Shown here piece by piece: positions 14,226 to 28,125 of a DNA stretch of 64,000 nucleotides (its first letter is position 1; each line of letters starts with the position of its first letter). The DNA is from Liolophura sinensis (taxonomy: Eukaryota > Mollusca > Polyplacophora > Chitonida > Chitonidae). The stretch lies in NCBI RefSeq assembly GCF_032854445.1, contig NC_088307.1, forward strand, positions 15,078,017 to 15,142,016, in the 5' to 3' direction. The notes under the pieces are model-generated. The model searched no databases. It saw only the letters and a program-made list of their open reading frames with translations, and was not told the origin of the DNA. A program made the position numbers and the translations under genes.

Positions 14226-17055
14226 ATGCAAACATTTGCCTGCCATGTCGAAATAAAAAATAAGATACATACATCTGTAACACCTCCACTATAGGTGCCG
14301 GGTAATACCCATATAATCCCAGGCTACTTCTTTGAATGTTTATGTATTTATATTTTCCATTTATTAAGTGACCGCTCATGAGGCTCTTAATTATTTGTTT
14401 TCACTTTTTCTTTCTTCTTTACTTTCTTTTTTTTAACTATTTGGTGCGCAGGCATGTGACGAGGGCTTGTGTCTAAAATCGTCGGCTGTAGGAAGAACGT
14501 TTGACCTGTCTTGTCAGATTAAGGTTCTGCAGAGGAAATGCGCGTGATCCGAGGTGCCCTTTCACCAAACACGTGGTCTCCATGTGCGCGTGGCGCCGTG
14601 GAAACGACAGCCTGCCGAACACCCACCAATCGGAGCTAAGATTGATAGACTGAAACCGCTTTCTGTGCATTTTTTTTTTTACCCCTGGCCTACATGCCCA
14701 AAGTGGTGGGCCTACAGTTCATAAAAACACTGCTTGTACCATATTTTCTCTTTATTTTACTGTTTACCGCTCCATTGTAGACTGACCCATTAAAATAGTC
14801 GGTATACCAATGCCAATTATCAAGAATACAAATCTTTTATCTAGAAATGGTTAATATTATCTGACCATGGAAAATTACGGCAAGAAATCAGCAAACGCAA
14901 AATATGCATGGGCTGAAAAAATCACCTGCAACATTTTTTAGGACAGAACATACTGCTCAATTTCAGCAAACTGAATATAACACACCGATAAACTACTGAT
15001 ACAAATAAAATAAAGATCGCATGATGTACATAAGAAACGTCACATGGCAATACTGGCATACGTGTATATATCGCGTTCATTGAAAATGGAATTTATTTTT
15101 TTTATCTCATAATTTGTCCGTGTCAGTGATATAACAACACTGCTGTACGACTGCAATGTTCTCGTTAAATAATAATTTGACATAAGCAGAAATGTTTTCT
15201 TGAAATTGGGCCGCTGAGCTTTCATAGACGAGCTCAACCTCTTATCCAAATAAAAAGTACAACTGTATGCCTTAATTCTTGAATGTAAACTGTTTGTTGA
15301 CGTTAAAAAATAAAACTAAATAAAAAAAAACAAAACAACACTACATCGTGACAGCTTGGTTTCTTGGTACCATACGGCTAAGTTTTAGGACCACTGTTAC
15401 ACAGGCATTGACTTTGTCTTTAAATGTGGAAAATATCAAAGGTCGTTTACAGGAAACGAAGCGCCTGACACTACCTACTGTATTGTACTAGGTGCTCACA
15501 AACAACGTAATGTCGTAATGGTGTAATTCAAGACTATTCTCAGATCTAGTTCATTATGCGACCTCTGGAGTCAACGTCCACGTTTACTATCACACGTAAA
15601 AGTCCATAACAGAAGCAAGGTCATGCCTTTTGAAGCGTCGTTGACATTATTTGCTGCATCCTCTTAAGTTTCACGGTGGTTGATAAGACCAGCAAATAAG
15701 TTCTGAGGTCAACTTGTCGAAAATCGAAGGCCTAAAGCCGATTTTCGAGATCACCGCTCCTCGCACAGTGCAAGTCAGCGCGTGACGTTAGTTGTCATAG
15801 AGATATGACCTAGATTTAGGTCACAATTTTGGAGCCAAATGAATAGTCCTGAATAATGATATTTTCGAACAAAATTATAAAGTTCGTGTTCTCATCGCAT
15901 ACTAAGGAACTGTGTTGGGTTCTCTGTTCGCAAAAATCACAGATTTCCTCAATGTTTTATGGAACTATATTAAGTGAAATGTGTGGTTCGGTCCCTACGG
16001 TTTCTTACCGATATCAGTACACACCTCATTTACATACATTGTGTAGCCTACTTGTCAAAACAAACGGACGTTGTTTTCTCTTCCAACTACCATAAAAAGC
16101 GTTCAAAACTAAATAAATTAGGCGTTAGAAATAGGATATGCAACTCGTGATCCATTTGATCAAATTCATAAACGAGTGTTGTAAAAAATGCGAGGAACCA
16201 AATGAAAAATTACTTCACTCGTTTAATAAATTTCATATAGGCTTAAACCTAGCCTAAGAGATCACTCTTTGTATGTCCTATACACGTATATAAATAAACA
16301 TTGTCACACTGACAAAGCTGTTAGCCTCCTAAAACATGTTCATCCTCCTAAAATTATGCTATATTAATCTTTAAGGTACCGGTTATTTATACAAACATGA
16401 GCAATCATAGCAAAGGACGATTTTTTTTCCTGACAAACAGAGTAAAGTTTCCGTCATCTGCTACAACTGTGAGAAAGAAGTTATGAGTGTGCTCTTGTCA
16501 GACCCTCCGCGTTCTAGAGCAATTCTATCAAACATCTACCGAAGTATGTGCATGTAGAGTGTACATCAGCCTGTTTCTCACGTGCGGGACAGAACTCTTA
16601 ACGTGGACTCCCGACAGATCACTCTTAAACGTCTCTTCGTCACTCGGAATTCAAATTGACACGACGGTCTAATCACGTCCAGTTCTGTTAGACGTCCTGA
16701 TTATTATAAGACGTCCTGATTATTATAAGACCTGTAACATGAAAATTCAGGAAACTGACCTATTCAAAATTCAACACCGGTACATTCATAGAATGTTTCA
16801 TAGAATACTGTGATGAAGTAATGAAAATCATTTATGGATAGGACTGTGCCATGTGATGATCTTACATTGGAAGTAAGGTCAAATAAACGATTAAGACACT
16901 AAAATCGGCGGACAGTCCATGTGGACCCTGTCCCAGTCCATCATCAGATATAGCGTAGAGGTGGAAAATTCCTTGAGATATGCAACGGCAATCACCTAAA
17001 AACACAAAACATAAAAATATTTGTAAAAACCCTAGGTTATATAAAGCGCTCAGAT
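14226..17055. other. No gene recognised
   Basis: Includes a 24-bp direct duplication (GACGTCCTGATTATTATAA) at 16692-16735. Open frames are short and unremarkable. Confidence 0.45.
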
Positions 17056-17059
17056 TAAA

Positions 17060-17146
17060 GACTGGGTTTATTTATTTATTAATTTATTGGTGTTTAGGCC
17101 TAAGCCGTAGTTTATTTATTTCACTTTTACGACGGCGGCCTGTTAG
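17060..17146 (-). repeat. Diverged SINE-A 3' fragment
   Basis: TTTATTTATTTATTAATTTA, TTGGTGTTTAGGCC, then TTTCACTTTTACGACGGCGG: the SINE-A 3' half, inverse orientation, decayed. Confidence 0.45.
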
Positions 17147-18239
17147 TTTATTAATATTAAAAAAGCTATTTATCCAGTCATGGAAAGCTACAGATATATA
17201 CATCTATATATACACTAGTGTAAGTATTGACTTGGTACAATTAACCCCATCTACAGTTCAGTGGAATGGATAATACAAACATTGAGTTACCCTATGCAGT
17301 GCATGTAATACTTGCAGTTTCACCTAAATGATTGATGTTTTTAAAACATGTCTGCATGGTAGTAAGCGTACAAATCAGAACGAGAGTATTGTGGTGTTAC
17401 TATATATCTGCTTTTAATTTAACTACAATTTAGAGCTATATAGGCCCACATAAGGACTGAACTCCATGAGTGAATAGATTTTTCACTGCAGTATTGCTAG
17501 GACTATGTACGGTTGTAGAACAAACTGTTTGTACAATATGGGAGACATACAGAACATTTATAATTTCTTCCGGCACCGATAATAAATTTAGAATACACAA
17601 AAACTGAAACCTTGGTAGGTGATCATGTGTTGAAGAATCACACTTGTCACATAGAATCTTGGACAAGGGGTAGATAACTCTTTCATGCATGTGTGAAAAA
17701 CAATAGAAATATGATACAATCTGCGGGCTGGTGTGTATATCTTTGTCTTCACTGAGAAAAATCGTTGTGAAAAGTGGTATATTTCATTAACGTTCAGTTC
17801 GGACTTCAACATTACTTCTTTTTTCTTTGGAATAATGACGTATGATACCATAAAAACAGGAGGTGTGTCACCGAGGTACCGGTAGGCCTACATGTACCTG
17901 GCGAAAGTCTGCGGTTCCCTCCGAGCACTTCGGTTTCCTCCGTCTGTAAACTTAAACTTTGTCGTATAGTGAAACATTTGCTAAGCCCGGGTTCAACACA
18001 ACACGCCTTTCATTCACACACCGCTTATACTGAACCTAAATAGTGTAAGTTGCATGTAGGATGAACACTAACATTTAATACTGCTGCAAATATACAAGAG
18101 AAATTTGGCGAACACGCCGCAACCGGCGGTAATCCCAGGTATAATATAAGTAACTGCGCAACAAGGCGGGGGAGAGTTGAAACCTATGACATTAATGCTT
18201 AGAGGATTGCACGCAGACGCCATTAGTGAACACGGGTAG
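17147..18239. other. No gene recognised
   Basis: Only short chance open frames; no repeats seen. Confidence 0.4.
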
Positions 18240-18252
18240 TGGTGTCCTCTTA

Positions 18253-18476
18253 TTTATTTATTTATTTGATTGATGTTTTACGCCGTACTCAAGAATATTT
18301 CACTTATACGACAGGCGGCCAGCATTATGGTGGCAGGAAAACGGGCAAAGCCCGGGGGAAACCCTCGACCATCCGCAGGCTGCTGACAGACCTTCCCACT
18401 TACGGCCGGAGAGGAAGCCAGCATGAGTTGGACTTGAACTCACAGCGACCGCATTGGTGAGAGGCTCTTGGGTCAT
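18253..18476 (-). mobile_element. SINE-A, 5'-truncated, with perfect 13-bp target duplication
   Basis: Tail (TTTA)n first on the plus strand, then GATTGATGTTTTACGCCGTA, ACGGCCGGAGAGGAAGCCAG and GACTTGAACTCACAGCGACC. It stops inside the head. TGGTGTCCTCTTA stands at 18240-18252 and again at 18477-18489. Confidence 0.9.
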
Positions 18477-18499
18477 TGGTGTCCTCTTAACATACACCA

Positions 18500-19020
18500 C
18501 ATTTTCCAACAAAATTTTCCTTTAGTAATTCCATCATACACTGACCCTACAAACATTATGTCGATGTCGATTAGATTAGATCGATTCTTTTTGGAACAGA
18601 TTCAGTGTTTATAGCTTTGAAATGATTACTCTGTTGAACGTGAGCGACTCCACTATAAGGTGAAACAAGAAGCGAGTGGCTGGTAAAAGGCGTGATAGCT
18701 GCTAAAAGGTCACACCTGGAACTCTTATATACATACAATAGTCGAAGGACACACGTAACCGGTGAATTCCGGCCACTTTACCACAGTGAGAGTTTTATTC
18801 CAATTGTTCATATGAATGCTTAAATACTAGCAACTTACACGTTCCTTTGCACCATGGCTTAAGCAGAATTACATCTACGTAAGAAAAATGCACGCATTGA
18901 TGAGAATTGCAGGCGTCACTATTCTAGAATTACTAAAATCCTGTCGTATCATCACATTTAATAAAGAGCCACAAGAAAACAGTGTCAAGGATTGAGTAGG
19001 ACTACATATAAGCAGCACAA
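18500..19020. other. No gene recognised
   Basis: AT-rich, no structure noted. Confidence 0.4.
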
Positions 19021-19024
19021 GATC

Positions 19025-19246
19025 CTTACACCAATGCGGTCGTTATGAGTTCAAGACCAACCCATGCTACTTTCCTTCCGAGTACGTGGGAAGGTCTGCC
19101 AGAAACCTCCGGATGGTCGTGGCAGGGCTATGCCATGTTCCCCCCCTCCTCCTCCCATGCACTTTAATGCGGCATGGCAGCCGTTATGTAAGTTAAATAT
19201 TATTGAATAGGGCATAAGCACCAATCAAATACATAACTAAATAATT
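19025..19246 (+). mobile_element. SINE-A copy, diverged
   Basis: ACCAATGCGGTCGTTATGAG, TTCAAGACC, ACGTGGGAAGGTCTGCCAGA and AGCACCAATCAAATACATAA in SINE-A order. The 3' CACTTATACGACG segment is altered. Confidence 0.75.
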
Positions 19247-22200
19247 TCATACCGAATCAGAAAAATAGTGAAGTTCACATGTCAGCTACAATTTCACTTT
19301 ACTTCGTACATAAATATATCCTCCTGACTATAATAATTTCTGTTGGGGAAATATTATAGAACCTTTAATTTCACCTCGATATATGAATGTTAATATCTAA
19401 AAACTCTTAACATGGTTATATGTCAAATGCCTTTAGGAATGTAAAACAGTTTGAAAATATGGGGAATATACGGAAAGAAAGTAAGACTTGCAGATCCTAT
19501 TTGAACAGTTAGAATTTGTTCAAGAGCCATAGTCATGTTAAATCTTACTAAATCTTATCTGCAAACAAAGGTCGCTCTGGAATGTTTTCTCTGCCGTCTA
19601 TTTTGTGTTTGGTGGTATTATAGGGGGTGGAGGGTGAAGAAATGTCATTTGACCACCGTATGAGTCTGGAATTTTGGCAGAACATCCCAAGGCCTAGCTA
19701 ACAGGAATTTGTTTGTCTCGCCTTGCGTCAGAATCATTATGTGCAGCTTTAGAAGTGGGAAGAGAAGGAGATCTGAGTTCTGTAGGCGATATGCTCACTT
19801 GTCGTCTGCCGATGTGGATAGCCGACTGCCAAGAATAGTCCCTGTCAATTCCAATGAAAGCATGTTCATGTTAACTGAGAAGGCTAATGCCTACAAAAAA
19901 TACTCGAGCAAAATTGAGTTGTCCATTTATTTGGCGACTGACGAAATTCAAAACTTTCCACCCACAAAGAAATCGGGATTGAGGAAGAGCGGTCTGCGGC
20001 CGCAATTTAGACAGGCCTAGGAAACGACATTGACGCGATAGGAGTTGAATTTCTCAACAATTTCCATGTCGACGAGGTACGAAGTCAAAACATAATTAGA
20101 ATCTTTCAAGGAAAAGCACAACAAATTACCTCGGCTTAGTAACGATCTTCCAAAGGTATATACAAGCGGGTGCTTGGCTCGTGGCTGGCGTCTTCTGTCA
20201 GGGAACCCTAACGCCCTTCTTCGCCCAGAAACCGTTCATAACTGGAACCGTTGATTACTTGTCTGTCGGAATCAACTACTGTGTCTAGCATCAAGCAAAG
20301 AGGCCTGAAAATGCCAGGTGACACGCCTCAAGCAACAGTAACCCACGACTAGAAGGAACTAGTACGTCTTGCGTTATCATGCACCACATCTACAGCTTCG
20401 GTATAAAACTACCACGATTTCAAGACTCCTCTAATTGCAAGAAGCTTTTCTGGTTTATGAAATCATAATCCACATATGATAATACCAGTGTGTTGATTTC
20501 TTCACGAATTTTATCATTTTTATTATTATTATTTTCTTTTTTTTTTGGACCTTCGAAATCAGAACAAACGCTTAAAATGTGTGCCTCGACATACAATAAT
20601 TCTCAATTGCAATTTATCCGGAACAACCCCTCAACACTGACGAGTTTACACAACTCGATATGTCGAATTCTACAAGTCGTGTGAAAAAAGGGTCCGATTT
20701 TCCTTTAACTTGTCGAATTGTACGAGTCAATAGCACAAATCGCACAGTGTGGACAGTTGTGCCAAGGGACACACCAGGACGGGTATATGCTAATGACCAG
20801 CATTCATGAAGCGTTCCCATTCCATTGACTGAGATATGGAGTTCGCAGCAATAACTTAGTTGTTGAAAAGCGCAACGCCAATCATTATCAGTTGGAGACA
20901 TGAAACTTGTGTTACCATGAAAGAGAATCAAGCAAAATGGATTATATTGAAACTCCACAGGTTAAACCTTGACCCCCTAAGAGACATAAGTGAGGGGACA
21001 AAGCAGAGAGTGTGCTCTACAAATGCTGTTTTGCTGTGTCAGTGATGGTAAGGACTGGTCTTTCCCGGTTCAATCGCCACGATATAGCTGAAACAGGCCT
21101 ATTGCCGAACTGGCATTAAGCCATGATCCTGCATTCCCAGTCCAACTTCCCAGTCCAGCTTCCGCATGCTGTCATTCATATACATTTATTACACGAATTT
21201 TCTAAATGTGCATGAAAGTGTCACCTATAATTACTTGTTTAAAATTGTTTTACTTCTTAATTTCATATTTTAAATACAAAAACTATTTGTTTACAAACAC
21301 AATTTCCCTCAACAGCTCCACCGATAGTGTCTTCAGATAATTTTCTGCATCGGATGGGGAGTTACGGAGCCATGACGTCAGCGTTTTCCAGGCGTCTCTG
21401 ATAATGTTGCGCTAACAGACGTTTCAAAAGCAACTTCCATTTGCTTCAGTTCTTTCACCACTAGAGAGAAGCGAGTGAACTTGAAATGTATCTATCAGTC
21501 CGTCGTTGCCAGAAAACCGAGTAGCATTATCAAACCAGAAAAAACACGTTTCGCTCCATTGACAATGAAAGAGCGCAGACGACCCATGCGGAGCATGCGC
21601 ATTCCACGGCTGGCAAAGCCGGTGTCTGCCTGAGTGGAGATTTATTGAGGAAAAGTCCGTCAGACGAGAAGGAAGATAGGTATCGTATCTCAAGACCCTT
21701 CACTTCGCCAGTCTTAGGGGCTGACCCCACCGTGGAAAAGTGATGTAAAATTGGATAAGTAGCCAGCTCAGAAATTCCCTACCGTCACGGGAAATTGGTA
21801 GCGTTCACTCCCATCTGGCAAGAATGACTCGATTGGGAGCGGTGAAAAGTGGAACAAAAAATGCCAAAGGAAAATTCGGGAGCCAGATGACAGGGGCTGG
21901 AGAGTTTCTGTCTGCCTTAGAAGTACGTAAAAAGTTTTGATCTTGACCACAAAACCGCAATGTGATTTCACTCATCGTCACGGGAAATTAGACCAGCCCA
22001 GCCCGGTTTATGTCAGGTGTCGACTATATATGCCGATGTCATCTTTGTAACATGACTGTATGCGAGTAGGACTATATCCGATCCACTAATGGCAGAGCAC
22101 GAGGACATTTTAATATGTTTTATTTATATCGTTGGCAAATAATCAAAATGAAAGGAAAACATGTGTCTGTATCAGAATGGGTTGCCATGGGAATAGGTCA

Positions 22201-23834
22201 CGTGACTATCGATTTGGATACTGATCCGTGTTTGTTAGCAGGTGGTACATGAGATAAACATTAATATCTGTTTTTTTTTTACAGAAACGGCTGGACAGTT
22301 TAATTTAGTCTATGTAAAGGCATTCGTATGTTAAAGTCAGCTCCTGTTTCTGTTTTAAACCAATCCAGCTGAGTAAAACAACAGAACACCAGTATGAAGA
22401 CTTATGAAAGTTGTTTATCTTTTGTAACACTCAACAGAACTATATGTTTATTTGTTGAAACGTTGTCTGTGGAGAACTTTTATCTTCGTTCTCTGAGGCG
22501 GTTCAACAGCATGAAGCTATAAAACAATTTTCATCGAATTATACAATAAAACTAATCAGATGGGTCATTTAAAATTCAGTGATAATCGCGCCCCCTGGTG
22601 GACCTCTGGTAAACTGCTCCAGGCTTATCTATTTTTAAATACGGGCTGTTTACAGCACGCCTTCCGCCAGAGATAGAAGTGGAATCTTCTATCCACCAGA
22701 GTGGCTATTGCACGTCATCTGTCGGAGGGTGTTGCAGAGATTGGTTCATGAGGGAGACACAGCGTAGAAAAGTGCTGTGCTCTTTCGGCAGTGAACCGGT
22801 AAAAAAATATCGCTTTGATCAGATGGACTCAAATAAAGATGGAGAGACGATAGGTAAACGATAAGGTAGAGGGCGCTACGCATTAGGTTTGAGTACATCA
22901 GGAGGAGCTGTGGCGATACCACAGGGGTATGGTAGACGAGTACGTGCCATTCATATACTCGTCTGAGCATGAAGGATGCACGGCCTATATAAAGGGGATA
23001 AAAGAACATGTTCCCACTATATATAATTGAAAATCGAGATTCATCAACTTGCTGCTTTCATCAGCTAATGTTTATCACCTGCATGACAATGGGCAGTTGT
23101 CTCCATCAGGTTCTATAACTGGTTAGATGACCGGTGTCATCTAAAAAACTTCATGAGTATGGAGTTAAAATCGAATCTTTTAAACTTTTTGACGGCTAAA
23201 ATGTTTCTTCTTGGTGTGTTGCATTGTACTTCAGAATGATCCGCACATATATGGCGTGCTGAGAAGACAACATTCTGTCGTAAAGACGGCAACAAACGAG
23301 TGACTTCAGCAGGCAAATTTTATTGGGCAAGGTATGTCTATTTCGACTAGAAAGCAGTTTCTTCCACTATGCAAACAAAAAAAAACAAACAAAAAAAAAC
23401 AAACACCGTGATAGTTTGGTTACAGCAGTCCACCGTAGCCTGGCACGAATCAATGAATCATGCCATGGCACCAGGGAAGGCGGACAGCCCGATGAGGTTA
23501 CACACAGCCTTCATAACTCTGTCAAAATGCAGTTGCCGTGACGCCAGGGTGTCTCTTGACCCCCAGGGGTGTTCCCGGAGACCAACCCTCCCCTCAAGGC
23601 CAGCTCTTTCCCGCCCCTCCGCTTCCTATTCTCTCACTGCGTGGATGCGCATCTTGTATATCAGGCTCTGCCTTCTCGCGACACGGTAAAGCATTACAGC
23701 CCAACCCAGGTTTGCACATATAAATTCTTTGTTTTTCCCCAAACATTTCCGTACACAGTTAATAATTTGTTTTATGATAATCATTTTGATTTAACGGTAT
23801 ACATATGGGATTGAATCAGGGCTTCCGATGGCCA
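19247..23834. other. No gene recognised
   Basis: Holds a 103-codon open frame at 19709-20020 (plus) that I cannot assign, and several shorter ones. No splice-linked set of conserved exons is visible. Confidence 0.4.
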
Positions 23835-24150
23835 GCCGAGCCGTCTAATGCAGGGGTTTATTTATTGTATTTGACTGGAGTTTTACGCCGTTACTTAGGT
23901 TCTCGCAGGCGGAACCATCTAATGTGGTGTCACGCTACAGAAGTTCATCATTAAGCTTGAATCAGGGTCCGTGATGGTTAAACCATCTAATGTGGTGTCA
24001 CGCTATAGAAGTTCATCACTAAGCTTGAATCAGGGTTCGTGATGGTTAAACCATCTAATGTGGTGTCACGCTATTGAAGTTCAACATTAAGCTTGAATCA
24101 GGGCTTTCAATGGCAGAGCGTCTAATGTGGTGTTACGCTATGTAAGATTT
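23835..24150. repeat. 68-bp repeat, block 1 (about 4 copies)
   Basis: ACCATCTAATGTGGTGTCAC recurs at 23914, 23982 and 24050 (exactly 68), followed each time by AAGCTTGAATCAGGG. A SINE-A tail fragment (23858-23900) lies inside the first copy. Confidence 0.85.
23858..23900 (-). mobile_element. SINE-A 3' fragment
   Basis: TTTATTTATTGTATTTGACT then GGAGTTTTACGCCGT; inserted in the 68-bp repeat block. Confidence 0.65.
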
Positions 24151-24861
24151 CCACGACGGCGCGTGCACTTAGTGGTTATGAAATGTACTATTAACTGAAC
24201 TGAAAACTGACAGATAGGAAATATCTGTACACTAACGCCGACGTCCACATCGTAAATGTATTTACATTGTACACGACTATAGGACCCAAAAGGTATCGGC
24301 TTTTCGAAATGCCGTTGACATCGCATATATAGGTATGAATTAAGAATCCCCCCGCGAATAGAATGATATTCATTGTGAAGTGGACAGAGGGAAAGAATAG
24401 TAAATGAATATTAAATCTTAAGATAAACACGCCACATGTACAGTGTAACACAGGATAAAGCTATAAATTACCAGTTCGTATTGCAAGAACGGTTGGAAAT
24501 GTCTGGACAAAGACCAAATTCAACGACTGAAAACTCGCAATCCGAAGTCTGGTCAGAGATGTCTGTCATAAATCCGAAGTTCAACGTCGTCCACCATGGG
24601 TTCAAATTGATACGGTTATGTATTTGCTTCTGTGTAGTTAAAATCAATCTCGAAAATGACATCGTTTTGATACAATTTCCCAGGCTATGTCTGGACTTGT
24701 GTTGGTCATTTATGACGTTACCCACTGAGCCGTACCGGGAAGAAGGCTGGGGATCGGTTGGGGCAGTAAATTTATGATTTAGAGTGGATTTAAAGTCATT
24801 GTTACGTTTCTCCCTTAGAAGCCCTCCCTGTAACATACTGTTTAAACATGTTGTAATCTTT

Positions 24862-24957
24862 ATCATGGCTCAGGAGCGTCTCACTAATACGGTGTAAAAC
24901 ACCAATCAAATAGACAAAAACGCCAATCAAACAGATAAATAAATACATAAATAAATC
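24862..24957 (+). mobile_element. SINE-A, internally deleted
   Basis: A head fragment (CATGGCTCAGGAGCGTCTCA) joins directly to the 3' end (ACGGTGTAAAACACCAATCA) and (AAAT)n. The body is missing. Confidence 0.65.
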
Positions 24958-25164
24958 AGAGTCCCCGATGGCAGAGCTGTTTAACACTGTAATTCTTCTT
25001 TCTTTTCGCATGTTTGCAAGGTGTTTATTCAAGCATATTCTGACGGCACAATCCTGTATAGATTGACAAATGCATACGTTTAATGAAGCTCTGAAGTTGG
25101 CTAACCCAGCCAAAGCAGTTTTGTCTCCAAGTAAAAGTTGCTCCTTCATATGCGAAAAGGATGA

Positions 25165-25430
25165 GTAATTAAGTAGGGTGTTACGCTTTAGCAGTTTGCC
25201 ATTAAGCTTGAATAGGGCCCTCGCTGGCTCGGCTATCCAATAGTACTGTATATGGATCGATAAAATATCACATATAATGTTTAAAACGTAGAGCCGGTGG
25301 TATAGGAGTCATTGAGCTTTCTAATGTAGTGTTACGCGATAGGAGTCAGCTTGATTCAGGGCTCTCGATGGCAGAGCCATTTAATGGGGTGTTACGCTGT
25401 TCGTGTTTGCCATTCAGCTTGAAAATGACA
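25165..25430. repeat. 68-bp repeat, block 2 (degenerate)
   Basis: Three decayed copies of the block-1 unit (GGTGTTACGC, CATTAAGCTTGAAT, ATGGCAGAGCCATTTAATGG), about 1 kb away. Confidence 0.7.
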
Positions 25431-26600
25431 CATCTGCCAAATGCGTAACACACAGAACAGAGACGTCAACTGCATATATCGGATCGTGTATGCAGTGAAT
25501 TTTTTCACTCGACCCAACACTGTTGTCGAAGAGTAACGTCATAGTGTTTTGCAGGGTTGTTCCAACCGCAGGGAGGATAGGTTGACACAGCATACAGTTT
25601 AAACGTTTGAAAACAAGCTAGATGACGTCATCAACATGAAGCCGTGAAATCTATAAGAAGGTCAACATGTTTAACTTGAGGGCGGAATACTTGCACTCGC
25701 TGACAGATCCATGTACACTTAGTAACTACGAAGTATAAACAACGAAAAGCAACAGCAAAATTCTACGTACACATGTTAATTTATTTATGTTAATTTTCCA
25801 TCCAAATTTTCACGATCATGTCCAGTCAAAAACGTCCAGTCTTCATCATTTTATGTGGCAAATAGTAAAGTCTTTTCCAGTGCCCACATAAACCCCCTAA
25901 TTCTTTTTCCGATGTTTGTGTAGGCCTATACACTGGGCGCTCGAATATCTGGTGATAGGGGCAAGTAAGTTTCGAAAATATCCAAGCCTGCAGGCCTTGA
26001 TCTGGGCTACATGTTGTCAGTGACAGCACAAAGCAGTCGAGCTAGCCGAGAGTCCGTAGCTGTTAACATCCTCCGTACGGTACCTGTGTACATGTAGACA
26101 GTTTGCCGAGTGCATACACTACTGCTGACTGCCGTAGCTTCTTGCGTTGCCCTTGTCAGCTAAATATCCGTTCATGATTGCCGTCTATCGATCTCTTAGT
26201 TTTATTTCCACATTTCAACGCTCCCGACTGAAATCTTCCCGCGAATGCTTACTTTAGGAACGTCTGAAACTAATCAAACAACCAGCGCAGATATATCACG
26301 TGCGAAATGCCGTGTTCTCCTTGGTTCTCGACGTGTGGACCCTGTAGTTCTTTAACGTGGACTCTTCCACGAAGCGATTGACGCAAGAGAAGTGTAATCA
26401 AAGTAAAGGGGTGAACAGGTATCAGTCTGAAAATGGAAAGGGAGTAACAACTGAAAATTAATGTAAAATACGTGTGAACGGGTGATGTGTTAGAATAGAA
26501 ATAATGCCTTCATTCGCTGCATATATGCTGTGATAACTGCAGTAAAAAATGAAGAGTCCATTGTTGTCACATGTAGTTACCTACAATATACGGCGACCGT
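25431..26600. other. No gene recognised
   Basis: No coding pattern or repeat recognised. Confidence 0.4.
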
Positions 26601-26607
26601 TGTCCCG

Positions 26608-27185
26608 TCGGATGAAGACCACCACTGTCCACCTACTTTGCTGTCGACTGACCTCACTGTGCACTTACCTACTGTCCACTGACCTCAATATACACACTCT
26701 CCACTGCCCTCTCTGTCTACTACCATCACAGTCCATTGCCCTCACTGTCCACAGATCTCATTTGTCTTCAGTGTCCACTGACCTGACTGTCCCTGATCTC
26801 ACTGTCCAATGATCTTACTAGCCACTTACATCACTGTCTACTGAACTCACTATCCACTATCTTCACTATTCATTGTCCTCACTGTCTACCAATCTCACAG
26901 TCCACACTCTCCACTGTTCTCACTGACCACTGACTACAATATTCACACTCTCCACTGACCTCAATGTCCACCGACATCTAAGTCCACTCTCCACCGACGT
27001 CCACACTCTGCATTCTTCCCTGATTTCAATGACCTCACTCCCCACTGACCTGTAATATCCACACTCTAATCCGACCTCTACATCCACACTCTCCACTGTC
27101 CACTGATCGCGATGTCCACATTCTCCACTGTTCGCACTCTCCACTAACCTCCATGCTCACTGTCCTCACTCTCCGCTTATTCCTC
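26608..27185. repeat. Degenerate pyrimidine-rich minisatellite
   Basis: Imperfect copies of CTCACTGTCCACTGACCTCA with varying spacing. Purine/pyrimidine-skewed; the unit is poorly kept. Confidence 0.8.
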
Positions 27186-28104
27186 ATGGAAATCAGTTAC
27201 TGCTTGTGGGAGACCGTAAGAATAACAACAAAATAACGCATAAAGGACAAATAAATGTTAACCACATGTACATGTATTTAGAGAGAGACACAGTTGCAAG
27301 GAGTTAAATAAAATGTACTTGTACATAACTGTCTCTTGCTAGCTCCAAAATATCTTTAAAGATGTACCCAGTGATGTATGAACAATAATACTAACCAGTT
27401 TATTTACTGTTCATTATCCGCCCTCATACATGTAGTAAACAGGTAAAAACCTGTTAAACCCTCAACAGGTAAATATATAAATACTAGGCATTGGGGTTCT
27501 ATTTACAGGTATGCATATAGTACAACAACCATGGATTTAAGCAGTTCCCTATTAGTGTGTAAGCAAAAACGAAATACATAACAGTGGTGTAGGAAGCAGT
27601 ATAGAGGGGGGTGAAGGGGTGCTGGCAGTTTGGCCGGTTCTCTCACATTTTGAAAAAGAGCGGACACCACCTGCATTCTGGCACCTTCCCTTTTCAACCC
27701 AACCACACATGAAAAAATATACCACACATTCAATGCTTTCCTCACTGTTTTTAAAAATCATCAGAATCACCTGTTAAAAATATTTGCTAAATTTGTTGAA
27801 ATAAATATTGCAATCATGTTGCTATTGAAAATTGGTGTCTGAAATGTTGTGATTTGCAACACAATGTAAATGCGCTAATTCAGTACATATGTTACAGTGA
27901 ACACATTGCGTATTTCAAGCATATCTGCATTCTACAGAAATTAAGTACATACAATATGGAAGCATTCCGGTACCAAAATCTGCAGGACTAAATGACAACT
28001 TTGAGGATGGGTATTCAGGTGTGCGGCTACATAGAATCAAAGAGCTGCTGGAGCCCCTAGACCCAAACCTGATTGTTTGGGACAGTGACACAATACCACC
28101 ACCC
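27186..28104. other. No gene recognised
   Basis: No repeated or coding structure identified. Confidence 0.4.
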
Positions 28105-28125
28105 CCACCCCCAGGTTTTCGTTTG

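Noticed and set aside
19709..20020. 103-codon plus-strand open frame
   Set aside because: Non-repetitive but with no family resemblance and no neighbouring exon-like sequence. It cannot be supported as a gene.
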